Assembly: GCF_014650575.1 (NCBI RefSeq)
Contig: NZ_BMVF01000036.1
Location: forward strand, 1 to 33,833
From: Streptomyces naganishii JCM 4654
GTDB lineage: Bacteria; Actinomycetota; Actinomycetes; Streptomycetales; Streptomycetaceae
Direction: 5' to 3'
DNA length: 33,833 bases
Shown: one piece after another, positions 24,644 to 31,075 of the stretch
How positions within the stretch are numbered: the stretch's first letter is position 1
How the letters are laid out: each line of letters starts with the position of its first letter
Notes under the pieces: model-generated
What the model was told of the DNA's origin: nothing
The model's database searches: none
What the model saw: the letters and a program-made list of their open reading frames with translations, nothing else
Made by a program: the position numbers and the translations under genes

Positions 24644-25276
24644 TCAGTAGCACTCGTGCGTACCCGTCGACAGCGACATCTTCAGGCCGCTGAGCTTGAA
24701 GGTTCCGGCGGTGGTCGCCCACGCCGTCTGCTTCACGTCGGTCAGCGTGGCCGAGTCGGCCTGCTGGGCGAACCCGTAGGGGTTGGCCTGCTCGCCGCCG
24801 CCCTTCATGCCCGGACCCTTGGCGGCGTCCTTGGCGGCAACACCGATGTCGATGTTGTTGAAGGTGGCGTCGGCGTTGAGGTCGGCGACGTCGATGTAGA
24901 GGTTGTCGGCCTCCACCGGCTTGTCGCCGCCGGCCTTCAGCGTCAGGCTGACCGAACCGAAGAACGGCACGTTCGGCGTGACGACCGACTGGCACATGTT
25001 GTTGATCGTGGCCTTCTTGAAGGCCGAGACCGCGACCGGGTGCGCCGTCTTCTGGCCGTCAAGGGTGTACCCCGAGTCGATCGCGCCGTACTGCGCGAAG
25101 CCCTGGCCGACCAGCTTGTCGGCGGTCACCTTGAAGGACTGACCCGACACGCTGAACGAAGCGGCGAGAGCACCCTGCGCCAGGGCCACGCCTATCGCTG
25201 CCGTCGCGGCGACGCTGGGCACCATGACCACAGCGAACCGCTTCCATCTGGTCCCGCCACGCACCTGGGACTCCAT
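24644..25276 (-). CDS. DUF6230 secreted protein
   Basis: The 210-residue protein begins with a signal peptide (basic RWKR, then FAVVMVPSVAATAAIGVALAQGALA and a cleavage site after ALAA). The mature part is rich in short beta-like segments (ASFSVSGQSFKVTADKLVGQGFAQYG, VSLTLKAGGDKPVEADNLYIDVADLNADATFNNIDIG) with two cysteines, one in NNMCQS and one in the C-terminal ECY, which could form a disulfide. It matches the DUF6230 family, sometimes mislabelled cholesterol esterase; no lipase motif is present. The ATG at 25276 is chosen over one eight codons upstream because AAGGAGGAAAT directly precedes it. It is the first gene of the three-gene envelope set and is preceded by a long region without genes. 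Confidence 0.82.
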   Translation of the reverse strand: MESQVRGGTRWKRFAVVMVPSVAATAAIGVALAQGALAASFSVSGQSFKVTADKLVGQGFAQYGAIDSGYTLDGQKTAHPVAVSAFKKATINNMCQSVVTPNVPFFGSVSLTLKAGGDKPVEADNLYIDVADLNADATFNNIDIGVAAKDAAKGPGMKGGGEQANPYGFAQQADSATLTDVKQTAWATTAGTFKLSGLKMSLSTGTHECY

Positions 25277-25654
25277 ATTTCCTCCTTCTCGGACGTACAT
25301 CTCCTGGTCTCGGCTCGCCCCCGTGACGGCGGCTGGAACCGGGCAGGGATGGGAGAAGTGCTACGTCCTCGGGAAGGAGAGCGCCCGCGCTCGGCGGCGC
25401 GAAACGCGCCCGAATCACCGGCGATCACCCCCGAGCGACAACCACTGGTCGCGCCTGACACGCATCACGCACAACCTTGCTGGACAGGCTTCGCCGGGAC
25501 GGCGAAGACCCCCCTGCCCAAGGGACGGCGCCACTGCCGCCGTCCCTGCTCGGTGGGGACCCAGACACCCCGTGGCCCGACCGGCTGTCGAGCTACGGGA
25601 ATGGACCGAGCGTCGCCGATCGTGGTGCATTCTCGCCGCCCGCACAAGGGGGTT

Positions 25655-25672
25655 CGTTACTCACTAGTAACG
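25655..25672. promoter_or_regulatory. Palindrome CGTTACT-N4-AGTAACG
   Basis: CGTTACT (25655-25661) and AGTAACG (25666-25672) are perfect 7-bp arms around CACT. It has the size and symmetry of a TetR- or GntR-type operator. It lies about 380 bp upstream of the DUF6230 start. The half-site TTACT/AGTAA recurs at 25787-25799 and in the icmA operator. Confidence 0.5.
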
Positions 25673-25786
25673 GCCGGATAACCATGGGACGACTCGCCGG
25701 TCTCGAACGGCGACGCTGGGTGGCAGAAAAGGGGAGGACAAAACTGTTGATCACTGGACGGAACCGGGCAGACCAACGGCCTCGAC

Positions 25787-25799
25787 TTACTGGCAGTAA
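25787..25799. promoter_or_regulatory. Palindrome TTACT-N3-AGTAA
   Basis: TTACT (25787-25791) and AGTAA (25795-25799) flank GGC. It resembles the site at 25655 except for a one-base shorter centre and lies directly before the compound hairpin at 25801-25840. Confidence 0.4.
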
Positions 25800-25800
25800 C

Positions 25801-25840
25801 AGCGGCCGCGATTACCAAGATTTGGTAAAGCGCGGCCGCT
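25801..25840. terminator. Compound hairpin downstream of ybbN
   Basis: Outer arms AGCGGCCGCG (25801-25810) and CGCGGCCGCT (25831-25840) are perfect, and inside them TTACCAA (25812-25818) and TTGGTAA (25822-25828) form a second perfect stem. The pairs of arms could form one 17-bp stem with small mismatches. It lies 86 bases past the ybbN stop. It could be a terminator, or a regulatory site in view of the inner AT-rich palindrome. Confidence 0.5.
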
Positions 25841-25925
25841 CTGACGCCTCGTCGGCCAATCTTTCACTCGGGCATCACAGGCCCTGACGTTTAGCGACTG
25901 GTCAGCGGACCCGTCGCCGTCCGGC

Positions 25926-26903
25926 TCAGAACAGCGCCCGCGCCAGGGCCCTGCGCGCCGCCGCCACCCGGGGGTCCTCCGCGCCGACGACCTCGAACAG
26001 CTCCAGCAGCCTCAGCCGCACCGCGTCCCGGTCCTCCCCCGCGGTGCGCCGCACCGCGTCGATGAGCCGCCCGAAGGCGTCCTCCACGTGCCCGCCCACC
26101 AGGTCCAGGTCGGCGGCCGCGATCTGCGCCTGCGCGTCGGCCGGCTTCTCGGCCGCCTCCTGCCGCACCCTCTGCGGGTCGAGGCCGCGCACCCGCTGGA
26201 GCAACTCGGCCTGGGCGAGGCCCAGTTTGGCCTCGGGGTGGCCCGGGTCGTCGGCCAGCACGTTCTTGTACGCCTGGACCGCGCCGGCGAAGTCGCCGGC
26301 GTCCAGCGCCTCGGCCGCCGCGTTCAGCAGCGACTCGTAGGGGCCCACCGGGGCCTGGGCGGGCGCCTGGGAGGCGCCGCCCGGCTCGGCGTCCGGGTCG
26401 ACGGTCAGGCCGGTCAGGCCGAAGCGCTCCTCGGCGACCTGCACCAGCTGGTCCAGCGTCTGCCGGATCTGCGCCTCGCCGGCCGCGCCCTGGAACAGCG
26501 GCAGGGCCTGGCCCGCGACCACGGCGAAGACCGCCGGGATGCCCTGGACCCCGAACTGCTGCATCAGCAGCTGGTTGGCGTCAACGTGGATCTTGGCGAG
26601 GAGGAAGCGTCCGTCGTACTCGACGGCGAGCCGCTCCAGGACCGGGCTCAGTTGCTTGCAGGGCTGACACCATTCGGCCCAGAAATCGATGACGACGGGG
26701 ACTTCGGCGGACCGCTGCAGGACATCCCGCTCGAATCCTGCCTCGTCCACGTCGATGACGAGATCGGCCGGGGAGACGGCGCCCGTCCCGCCCCGCCGGG
26801 CGGCCTCGGCGCGCGCCTGCTCCGCCTTGGCCTTGGCCTCCTGGGCCGCCTTCACCGCGGCGAGGTCGACGACTCCGCTCATGGACATGTTCCGTGGCTG
26901 CAT
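25926..26903 (-). CDS. ybbN: YbbN/CnoX-like thioredoxin-TPR co-chaperone
   Basis: The 325-residue protein has an Ala/Lys/Glu-rich N-terminal helix (about 12-38), a thioredoxin domain (about 48-155) with VVIDFWAEWCQPCKQL (Cys79 and Cys82) and cis-proline GIPAVF, and C-terminal TPR-like helices (about 185-320; YESLLNAAAEALDAGDFAGAVQAYKNVLADDPGHPEAKLGLAQ is typical). The family binds unfolded proteins and delivers them to chaperones. Unlike the E. coli protein, this one keeps a CxxC pair and may be redox-active. The ATG at 26903 has GGGAGG eight bases upstream; an upstream in-frame ATG lacks a ribosome site. It is divergent from a TetR gene and followed by a compound hairpin. Confidence 0.9.
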   Translation of the reverse strand: MQPRNMSMSGVVDLAAVKAAQEAKAKAEQARAEAARRGGTGAVSPADLVIDVDEAGFERDVLQRSAEVPVVIDFWAEWCQPCKQLSPVLERLAVEYDGRFLLAKIHVDANQLLMQQFGVQGIPAVFAVVAGQALPLFQGAAGEAQIRQTLDQLVQVAEERFGLTGLTVDPDAEPGGASQAPAQAPVGPYESLLNAAAEALDAGDFAGAVQAYKNVLADDPGHPEAKLGLAQAELLQRVRGLDPQRVRQEAAEKPADAQAQIAAADLDLVGGHVEDAFGRLIDAVRRTAGEDRDAVRLRLLELFEVVGAEDPRVAAARRALARALF

Positions 26904-27014
26904 GCGTCTATCCTCCCCCGTCCGCGCGCATGAAGGAAAAAAGCGAGGTGTTCGGCGCCGGGTCCCCACCCCACGCCTGGTGGTTGTCGCCCGTGCGGGT
27001 CGGGCACGAGCTTT

Positions 27015-27031
27015 CGCTACGTGTCGTAGCG
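27015..27031. promoter_or_regulatory. 17-bp palindromic operator upstream of tetR (27115)
   Basis: CGCTACG (27015-27021) and CGTAGCG (27025-27031) are perfect arms around TGT. The element lies in the 211-bp divergent region between ybbN and a TetR gene and is the obvious candidate for autoregulation by that TetR protein. Confidence 0.65.
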
Positions 27032-27114
27032 TAATGCCATGGAGGGCGGCTCCGGCACCACTCGCCGGTGATCTCCCTCACGACCGCACAGAACCCGCCG
27101 GTTATGGTCGAGAC

Positions 27115-27735
27115 ATGCAGAGCCGCACCCCCGCCAGCCGTACCGGCCGCCCGCGCAGTGCGGCCGCGGACGCGGCGATCCTCGCGGCGACGCGCCAGGC
27201 GCTGGTGGAACTGGGCTGGTCCAGGCTCACGCTGGGGGACGTGGCGACGCGCGCCGGGGTCGCCAAGACGACGCTGTACCGCCGCTGGGCGGGCAAGCAC
27301 GAGCTGGTGGTGGACGCGGTCGCCGAACTGTTCGACGAGCTTCAGCTGCCCGACCGGGGCAGCCTGGCCGCCGACATCGAGGGCGTGGTCCTGCAGTTCG
27401 CGGCGATCCTGGCCCGGCCGGAGGCCAAGAGCGGGCTGATGGCGGTGGTCGCCGAGTCCACCCGCGACGAGGCGCTGCGCGAGCGTATCCGCGCCTCGAT
27501 CGTGGACCGCCAGAAACGGCTGGTTCTCGAGGGCCGCGCCCGCGCCGAGGCCCGCGGCGAGCTCCCCCCGCCGGCCGGCCCCGAGGAGGCGGCCCGCACG
27601 GTCGACCTGATCTTCGACGTGGTCGCCGGCGCGGTGGTCCACCGCACCCTGGTGAGCGCCGAACCGGCGGACGAGGCCTGGGTCCGCGGCTTCACCCGCG
27701 TCCTGCTCGGCGGCCTCGGCGCCGCGTCGACGTAG
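27115..27735 (+). CDS. TetR-family regulator
   Basis: The 206-residue protein has an N-terminal HTH with RTGRPRSAAADAAILAATRQ, then SRLTLGDVATRAGVAKTTLYRRWAGKHELVV, the form seen in TetR proteins with a C-terminal TetR_C_16/PfamB-like helical domain. No ribosome site precedes the ATG at 27115. TATGGT at 27103-27108 lies six bases upstream and suggests a leaderless transcript. An in-frame ATG at 27034 would add 27 residues but has no ribosome site and begins within a few bases of the palindrome, so it is less likely. The divergent gene is ybbN, which is not an obvious target; no efflux or enzyme gene is adjacent, so the regulon is unclear. The gene is convergent with the icmA repeat region. 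Confidence 0.85.
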   Translation: MQSRTPASRTGRPRSAAADAAILAATRQALVELGWSRLTLGDVATRAGVAKTTLYRRWAGKHELVVDAVAELFDELQLPDRGSLAADIEGVVLQFAAILARPEAKSGLMAVVAESTRDEALRERIRASIVDRQKRLVLEGRARAEARGELPPPAGPEEAARTVDLIFDVVAGAVVHRTLVSAEPADEAWVRGFTRVLLGGLGAAST

Positions 27736-27910
27736 CACCGGGGCGTAGCGCCGCGGCGGCACGGTGCGGGTGGCACGGTGCGGGTGGCACGCCGTGAGCC
27801 GTGAGCCGCACGCCGTGGGTGGCACGCCCTGGGCCGTGCGCCACGGGCGGCACGCCGTGAAGCCACACGCCCTGGGCCACACGCCGTGAGCCGCACGCCG
27901 TGGGCAAGAC

Positions 27911-28002
27911 GCCGTGGGCGGCCGGGCGGGTGCCGTTGAGTAGCGCCCCGCCCGATGTCCGTGGAGCACAAGCCCGCCGGCGTGTGCCGCGGGCGGCACG
28001 CC
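27911..28002 (-). repeat. Terminator-containing block, copy 1
   Basis: This block begins GCCGTGGGCGGCCGGGCGGG, then holds GCCCCGCCCGATGTCCGTGG and AAGCCCGCCGG, and ends in GGCACGCC. It is nearly identical to copy 2 and similar to the icmA stop region (copy 3). A GGGCGGG/CCCGCCC stem can form inside. Confidence 0.8.
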
Positions 28003-28097
28003 GTGAGCCGCACGCCCTGAGCGGCACGCCGTGAGCCGCACGCCCTGAGCGGCACGCCGTGAGCCGCACGCCCTGAGCGGCACGCCGTGGGCCACAC

Positions 28098-28190
28098 GCC
28101 GTGGGCGGCCGGGCGGGGTGCCATTGGGGAGCGCCCCGCCCGATGTCCGTGGAGCACAAGCCCGCCGGCGTGTGCCGCGGGCGGCACGCC
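28098..28190 (-). repeat. Terminator-containing block, copy 2
   Basis: Nearly identical to copy 1, 187 bp away. GGGCGGGG (28111-28118) pairs with CCCCGCCC (28134-28141). The segment AAGCCCGCCGG also occurs in the last codons of icmA. Confidence 0.8.
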
Positions 28191-28297
28191 CTGGGCAACA
28201 GGCCGTGAGCCGCACCCCCTGAGCAGCACGCCGCGGGCCGCACGCCCTGGGCAACGCCCCCTGCCGCACGCCGCGGGCCGCACGCCGTGGGCCGCAC

Positions 28298-28376
28298 GCC
28301 GTGGGCGGCCGGGCGGGGGGCCGTTGAGGGGCGCCCCGCCCGGTGTGTGTGGGTCAGAAGCCCGCCGGCTCGGTGT
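28298..28376 (-). repeat. Terminator block at the icmA 3' end, copy 3 (probable source copy)
   Basis: The same block order is found here, but it contains the true icmA stop codon (28354-28356) and final codons. GGGCGGGG (28311-28318) pairs with CCCCGCCC (28334-28341) and is the likely icmA terminator. Copies 1 and 2 look like duplicates of this segment. Confidence 0.75.
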
Positions 28377-30054
28377 ACACGCCCCACTCGTCGCGCAGGA
28401 CGCCGCAGATCTCGCCCAGGGTGGCCTCGGCGCGTACCGCCTCGAGCATGGGCTCGATCATGTTGGAGCCGTCGCGGGCGGACGCCAGCATGGCGTCCAG
28501 CGCGGCGCGCACCGCCGCTTCGTCCCGGGCCGCCTTGCGGGCGCCGAGCACGCGCACCTGCTCGCGCTCCACCTCGTGGCTCACCCGCAGGATCTCCAGG
28601 TCGCCGGTGACCGACCCGGTGTGGACGTTGACGCCGACGACCTTCTTGTCGCCCTTCTCCAGCGCCTGCTGGTAGCGGAACGCCGACTCGGCGATCTCGC
28701 CCGTGAACCAGCCGTCCTCGATGCCCCGCAGGATCCCGGAGGTGACCGGGCCGATGGGGTGCCGTCCGTCCGGGTGGGCGCGCAGCCCCCGCTCCTTGAT
28801 CTGCTCGAAGATCTTCTCCGCGTCCGCCTCGATCCGGTCCGTCAGCTGCTCGACGTACCACGAACCGCCCAGCGGGTCGGCCACGCCCGCCACCCCGGTC
28901 TCCTCCATCAGCACCTGCTGCGTGCGCAGGGCGATCTCGGCCGCCTGCTCGGAGGGGAGCGCCAGGGTCTCGTCCAGGGCGTTGGTGTGCAGCGAGTTGG
29001 TGCCGCCGAGCACCGCGGCCAGGGCCTCCACCGCGGTGCGCACCACGTTGTTGTAGGGCTGCTGCGCGGTCAGCGAGACGCCGGCGGTCTGCGTGTGGAA
29101 GCGCAGCCACTGCGCCTTGTCGGACTTCGCGCCGTAGACGTCCCGCATCCAGCGGGCCCAGATGCGGCGCGCCGCGCGGAACTTGGCGATCTCCTCGAAG
29201 AAGTCGACGTGCGCGTCGAAGAAGAACGACAGGCCGGGCGCGAAGACGTCCACGTCCAGCCCGCGGCTCAGGCCCAGCTCGACGTAGCCGAAGCCGTCCG
29301 CGAGCGTGTACGCGAGCTCCTGCGCGGCCGTGGCCCCGGCCTCGCGGATGTGGTAGCCGGAGACCGACAGCGGCTTGTAGGCGGGGATGCTGGCCGCGCA
29401 GTGCTCCATCAGGTCGCCTATCAGGCGCAGGTGCGGCTCGGGCTGGAAGAGCCACTCCTTCTGCGCGATGTACTCCTTGAAGATGTCCGTCTGGAGCGTG
29501 CCGTTGAGGACGGCGGGGTCCACGCCCTGCCGCTCGGCGGCCACCAGGTACATGCAGAAGACGGGCACGGCCGGCCCGCTGATCGTCATCGACGTGGTGA
29601 CGTCGCCGAGCGGGATGTCCTTGAACAGGACCTCCATGTCCGCCGCCGAGTCGATCGCCACCCCGCAGTGCCCGACCTCGCCCAGCGAGCGCGGGTCGTC
29701 GGAGTCACGGCCCATGAGCGTCGGCATGTCGAAGGCGACGGAGAGTCCGCCGCCGCCGTTGCCGAGGATCATCTTGTAGCGCTCGTTGGTCTGCTCGGCG
29801 TTGCCGAACCCGGCGAACTGCCGGATCGTCCACGTGCGCCCGCGGTAGCCGGTCGGGTACAGGCCGCGGGTGAAGGGGTACTCACCGGGCCAGCCGATCC
29901 GCTCGAATCCCTCGTACGTGTCACCGGGCCGGGGCCCGTACACCGGCTCCACGGGGTCGCCGGAGAGCGTGGTGAAGTCTGCGTCGCGCTTGCGTGCGGC
30001 GTCGTACCGGGCCTGCCAGCGTCGGCGGCCCTCCTCGATGGCGTCAGCGTCCAT
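28354..30054 (-). CDS. icmA: Isobutyryl-CoA mutase large subunit
   Basis: The 566-residue protein has exactly the length of the characterised Streptomyces IcmA. It interconverts isobutyryl-CoA and n-butyryl-CoA with adenosylcobalamin. It holds the mutase barrel domain (RQFAGFGNAEQTNERYK, FDMPTLMGRDSDD, YHIREAGATAAQELA, QTAGVSLTAQQPYNN, GGTNSLHTNALDE) but no C-terminal cobalamin-binding domain, which is supplied by the separate IcmB subunit, absent here. Two residues separate ICM from methylmalonyl-CoA mutase: Phe80 instead of Tyr, and Gln198 instead of Arg; both are in the ICM state. A 20-bp palindrome covers the promoter, with a TAGTAA -10-like element nine bases before the ATG. The 3' end has been copied into the repeats downstream. 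Confidence 0.95.
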   Translation of the reverse strand: MDADAIEEGRRRWQARYDAARKRDADFTTLSGDPVEPVYGPRPGDTYEGFERIGWPGEYPFTRGLYPTGYRGRTWTIRQFAGFGNAEQTNERYKMILGNGGGGLSVAFDMPTLMGRDSDDPRSLGEVGHCGVAIDSAADMEVLFKDIPLGDVTTSMTISGPAVPVFCMYLVAAERQGVDPAVLNGTLQTDIFKEYIAQKEWLFQPEPHLRLIGDLMEHCAASIPAYKPLSVSGYHIREAGATAAQELAYTLADGFGYVELGLSRGLDVDVFAPGLSFFFDAHVDFFEEIAKFRAARRIWARWMRDVYGAKSDKAQWLRFHTQTAGVSLTAQQPYNNVVRTAVEALAAVLGGTNSLHTNALDETLALPSEQAAEIALRTQQVLMEETGVAGVADPLGGSWYVEQLTDRIEADAEKIFEQIKERGLRAHPDGRHPIGPVTSGILRGIEDGWFTGEIAESAFRYQQALEKGDKKVVGVNVHTGSVTGDLEILRVSHEVEREQVRVLGARKAARDEAAVRAALDAMLASARDGSNMIEPMLEAVRAEATLGEICGVLRDEWGVYTEPAGF

Positions 30055-30063
30055 GCTTCGAAG

Positions 30064-30083
30064 TTACTAGGACGTCCTAGTAA
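30064..30083 (-). promoter_or_regulatory. Perfect 20-bp palindromic operator at the icmA promoter
   Basis: TTACTAGGACGTCCTAGTAA is a perfect palindrome beginning nine bases upstream of the icmA ATG. Its icmA-proximal part can serve as a -10 (TAGTAA), and TCGACA-like sequence lies beyond the other end, so a bound repressor would cover the core promoter. The regulator is not identified; a TetR-type protein fits the size. Confidence 0.75.
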
Positions 30084-30097
30084 ATGTCGACGCCTGA

Positions 30098-30121
30098 CCG
30101 CCGTACGCGTGCGTACGGCGG
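30098..30121 (-). terminator. Terminator after the DUF3817 gene
   Basis: CCGCCGTACGC (30098-30108) and GCGTACGGCGG (30111-30121) are perfect arms that give a 10-bp stem with a CGTG loop. It lies six bases past the DUF3817 stop and just upstream of the icmA operator, so it insulates icmA from the upstream genes. Confidence 0.75.
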
Positions 30122-30127
30122 AAGTCG

Positions 30128-30466
30128 TTACGCCTCGGCGACCGCGGGCGCGGTGCCCGCGATACGGCCCTCGAGCTCGCGGCTGACCCTGCGCTCCACG
30201 AAGAAGGCGGCGGTCGGGACGGTGCCGGCCAGCAGCACCCACAGCTGCTTGGCGACCGGCCACTTCGCCTTGGAGCCCAGGTCGAAGGCGAAGACCAGGT
30301 AGATCACGTACAGCCAGCCGTGCGCGATGCCGATCACGGTGGTGAACTTGGCCGCCCCGTCGATCTGGAGGCCGTACTTGGCGATCACGCCGAGGGTCAG
30401 CAGGACCAGCAGCACACCGGTGACGTAGGCCATGACGCGGTAGCGGGTCAGCACGCTCTTCTTCAT
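30128..30466 (-). CDS. DUF3817 small integral membrane protein
   Basis: The 112-residue protein has three hydrophobic helices (VMAYVTGVLLVLLTLGVIAKY, FTTVIGIAHGWLYVIYLVFAFDLG and LWVLLAGTVPTAAFFVERRV). It has the DUF3817 signature GIAHGWLYVIYLVFAFDL. The function is unknown. No ribosome site precedes the ATG; TACGCT seven bases upstream could be the -10 of a leaderless message. The gene follows the MarR gene in the same direction after 88 bases, and this neighbour order (MFS-MarR-DUF3817-icmA) resembles that in other Streptomyces as I remember it. A hairpin follows the stop. Confidence 0.85.
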   Translation of the reverse strand: MKKSVLTRYRVMAYVTGVLLVLLTLGVIAKYGLQIDGAAKFTTVIGIAHGWLYVIYLVFAFDLGSKAKWPVAKQLWVLLAGTVPTAAFFVERRVSRELEGRIAGTAPAVAEA

Positions 30467-30554
30467 GGAGTCGAGCGTAACCGCCCGTTCCGGGAGATCT
30501 TGTCCAGGGTCGGTCCACGCTCCGGGGCGCGTTGCCCGCCGCCCGCGGCGGTGC

Positions 30555-31064
30555 TCAGTCCTCGTCGAAGTCGTGTGCGGCGATACGCAGAGGGCGCAGC
30601 ATCGCGAAGATCTCCGCGCACTCCTCCGCGTCGTACGCCCCGAGGCCGAAGTCCATCGCCATCAGGTCGCGGGTCGCCGCGTCGACGGCCTCGCGGCCCT
30701 TGTCGGTGATGACGGCGAGCGTGCCGCGCCCGTCGTTGGGGTTGGGGCGCCTGGCCACCAGACCCGACTTCACCAGGCGGTCCACGGTGTTGGTCACCGA
30801 CGTGGGATGCACCATGAGCCGCTCGCCGATCTTGGACATCGGCAGCTCGCCCGCCTTGGAGAAGGTGAGCAGCACCAGCGCCTCGTAGCGCGCGAACGTC
30901 AGCCCGTACGGCTTGACCACCGCGTCCACCTCGGCGAGCAGGATCTGGTGGGCGCGCATGATGGAGGTGATCGCCGCCATGGACGGCACGTTTCCCCAGC
31001 GCTGTTTCCAGAGCTCGTCGGCACGGGCGATGGGGTCGAAGGGAAGACTGAGGGGCTTCGGCAC
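30555..31064 (-). CDS. MarR-family regulator
   Basis: The 169-residue protein shows a MarR winged helix: LTFARYEALVLLTFSKAGELPMSKIGERLMVHPTSVTNTVDRLVKSGLVARRPNPNDGRGTLAVITDKG, with the DGRG wing tip at about residues 117-120. Flanking helices form the dimer interface. The start is GTG at 31062-31064. No clear ribosome site precedes it, and TAGGGT eight bases upstream may be a -10 of a leaderless message. The gene lies 11 bases after the stop of an MFS transporter gene on the same strand, so it may also be cotranscribed with it. Its targets may be the transporter or icmA; nothing in the sequence decides this. Confidence 0.88.
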   Translation of the reverse strand: MPKPLSLPFDPIARADELWKQRWGNVPSMAAITSIMRAHQILLAEVDAVVKPYGLTFARYEALVLLTFSKAGELPMSKIGERLMVHPTSVTNTVDRLVKSGLVARRPNPNDGRGTLAVITDKGREAVDAATRDLMAMDFGLGAYDAEECAEIFAMLRPLRIAAHDFDED

Positions 31065-31075
31065 GGCATCAGACC

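Larger units (their letters stand above)
25277..25925. other. 649-bp region without a convincing gene, with several inverted repeats
   Basis: No reading frame here has a ribosome site plus Streptomyces-like codon use. The part from about 25640 to 25870 is less GC-rich than its surroundings and holds three separate inverted repeats, listed individually. It probably contains the promoter and regulatory sites of the DUF6230 gene and downstream sequences of ybbN, both on the minus strand. Confidence 0.6.
27736..28353. repeat. 618-bp repeat region between tetR and icmA
   Basis: No gene is seen. The whole stretch is built from 14-15 bp units of the type CACGCCGTGAGCCG and CACGCCCTGAGCGG. Three exact 28-bp copies (two 14-bp half-units, GGCACGCCGTGAGC then CGCACGCCCTGAGC) run at 27995-28022, 28023-28050 and 28051-28078. 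The array is interrupted by three blocks of about 90 bp, each with a GC-rich hairpin. Long minus-strand frames are open through it only because the repeat has few stops; they are not genes. Confidence 0.9.

Noticed and set aside
24644..25276. Cholesterol esterase, a label sometimes given to this family
   Set aside because: There is no GxSxG or other hydrolase motif; only a signal peptide and a beta-rich domain are seen.
25477..25887. 136-codon frame in the gene-free region upstream of DUF6230
   Set aside because: No ribosome site, atypical codon use and no domain; the region holds inverted repeats instead.
26908..28283. Long minus-strand frames through the repeat field (repetitive GVRLTAC-type peptides)
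   Set aside because: The 28-bp repeat is not a multiple of three, so several frames stay open with cycling peptides. There is no start context or domain.
27750..28320. CRISPR-like array
   Set aside because: Units are 14-28 bp, directly adjacent and without unique spacers; no cas genes are present. It is a minisatellite.
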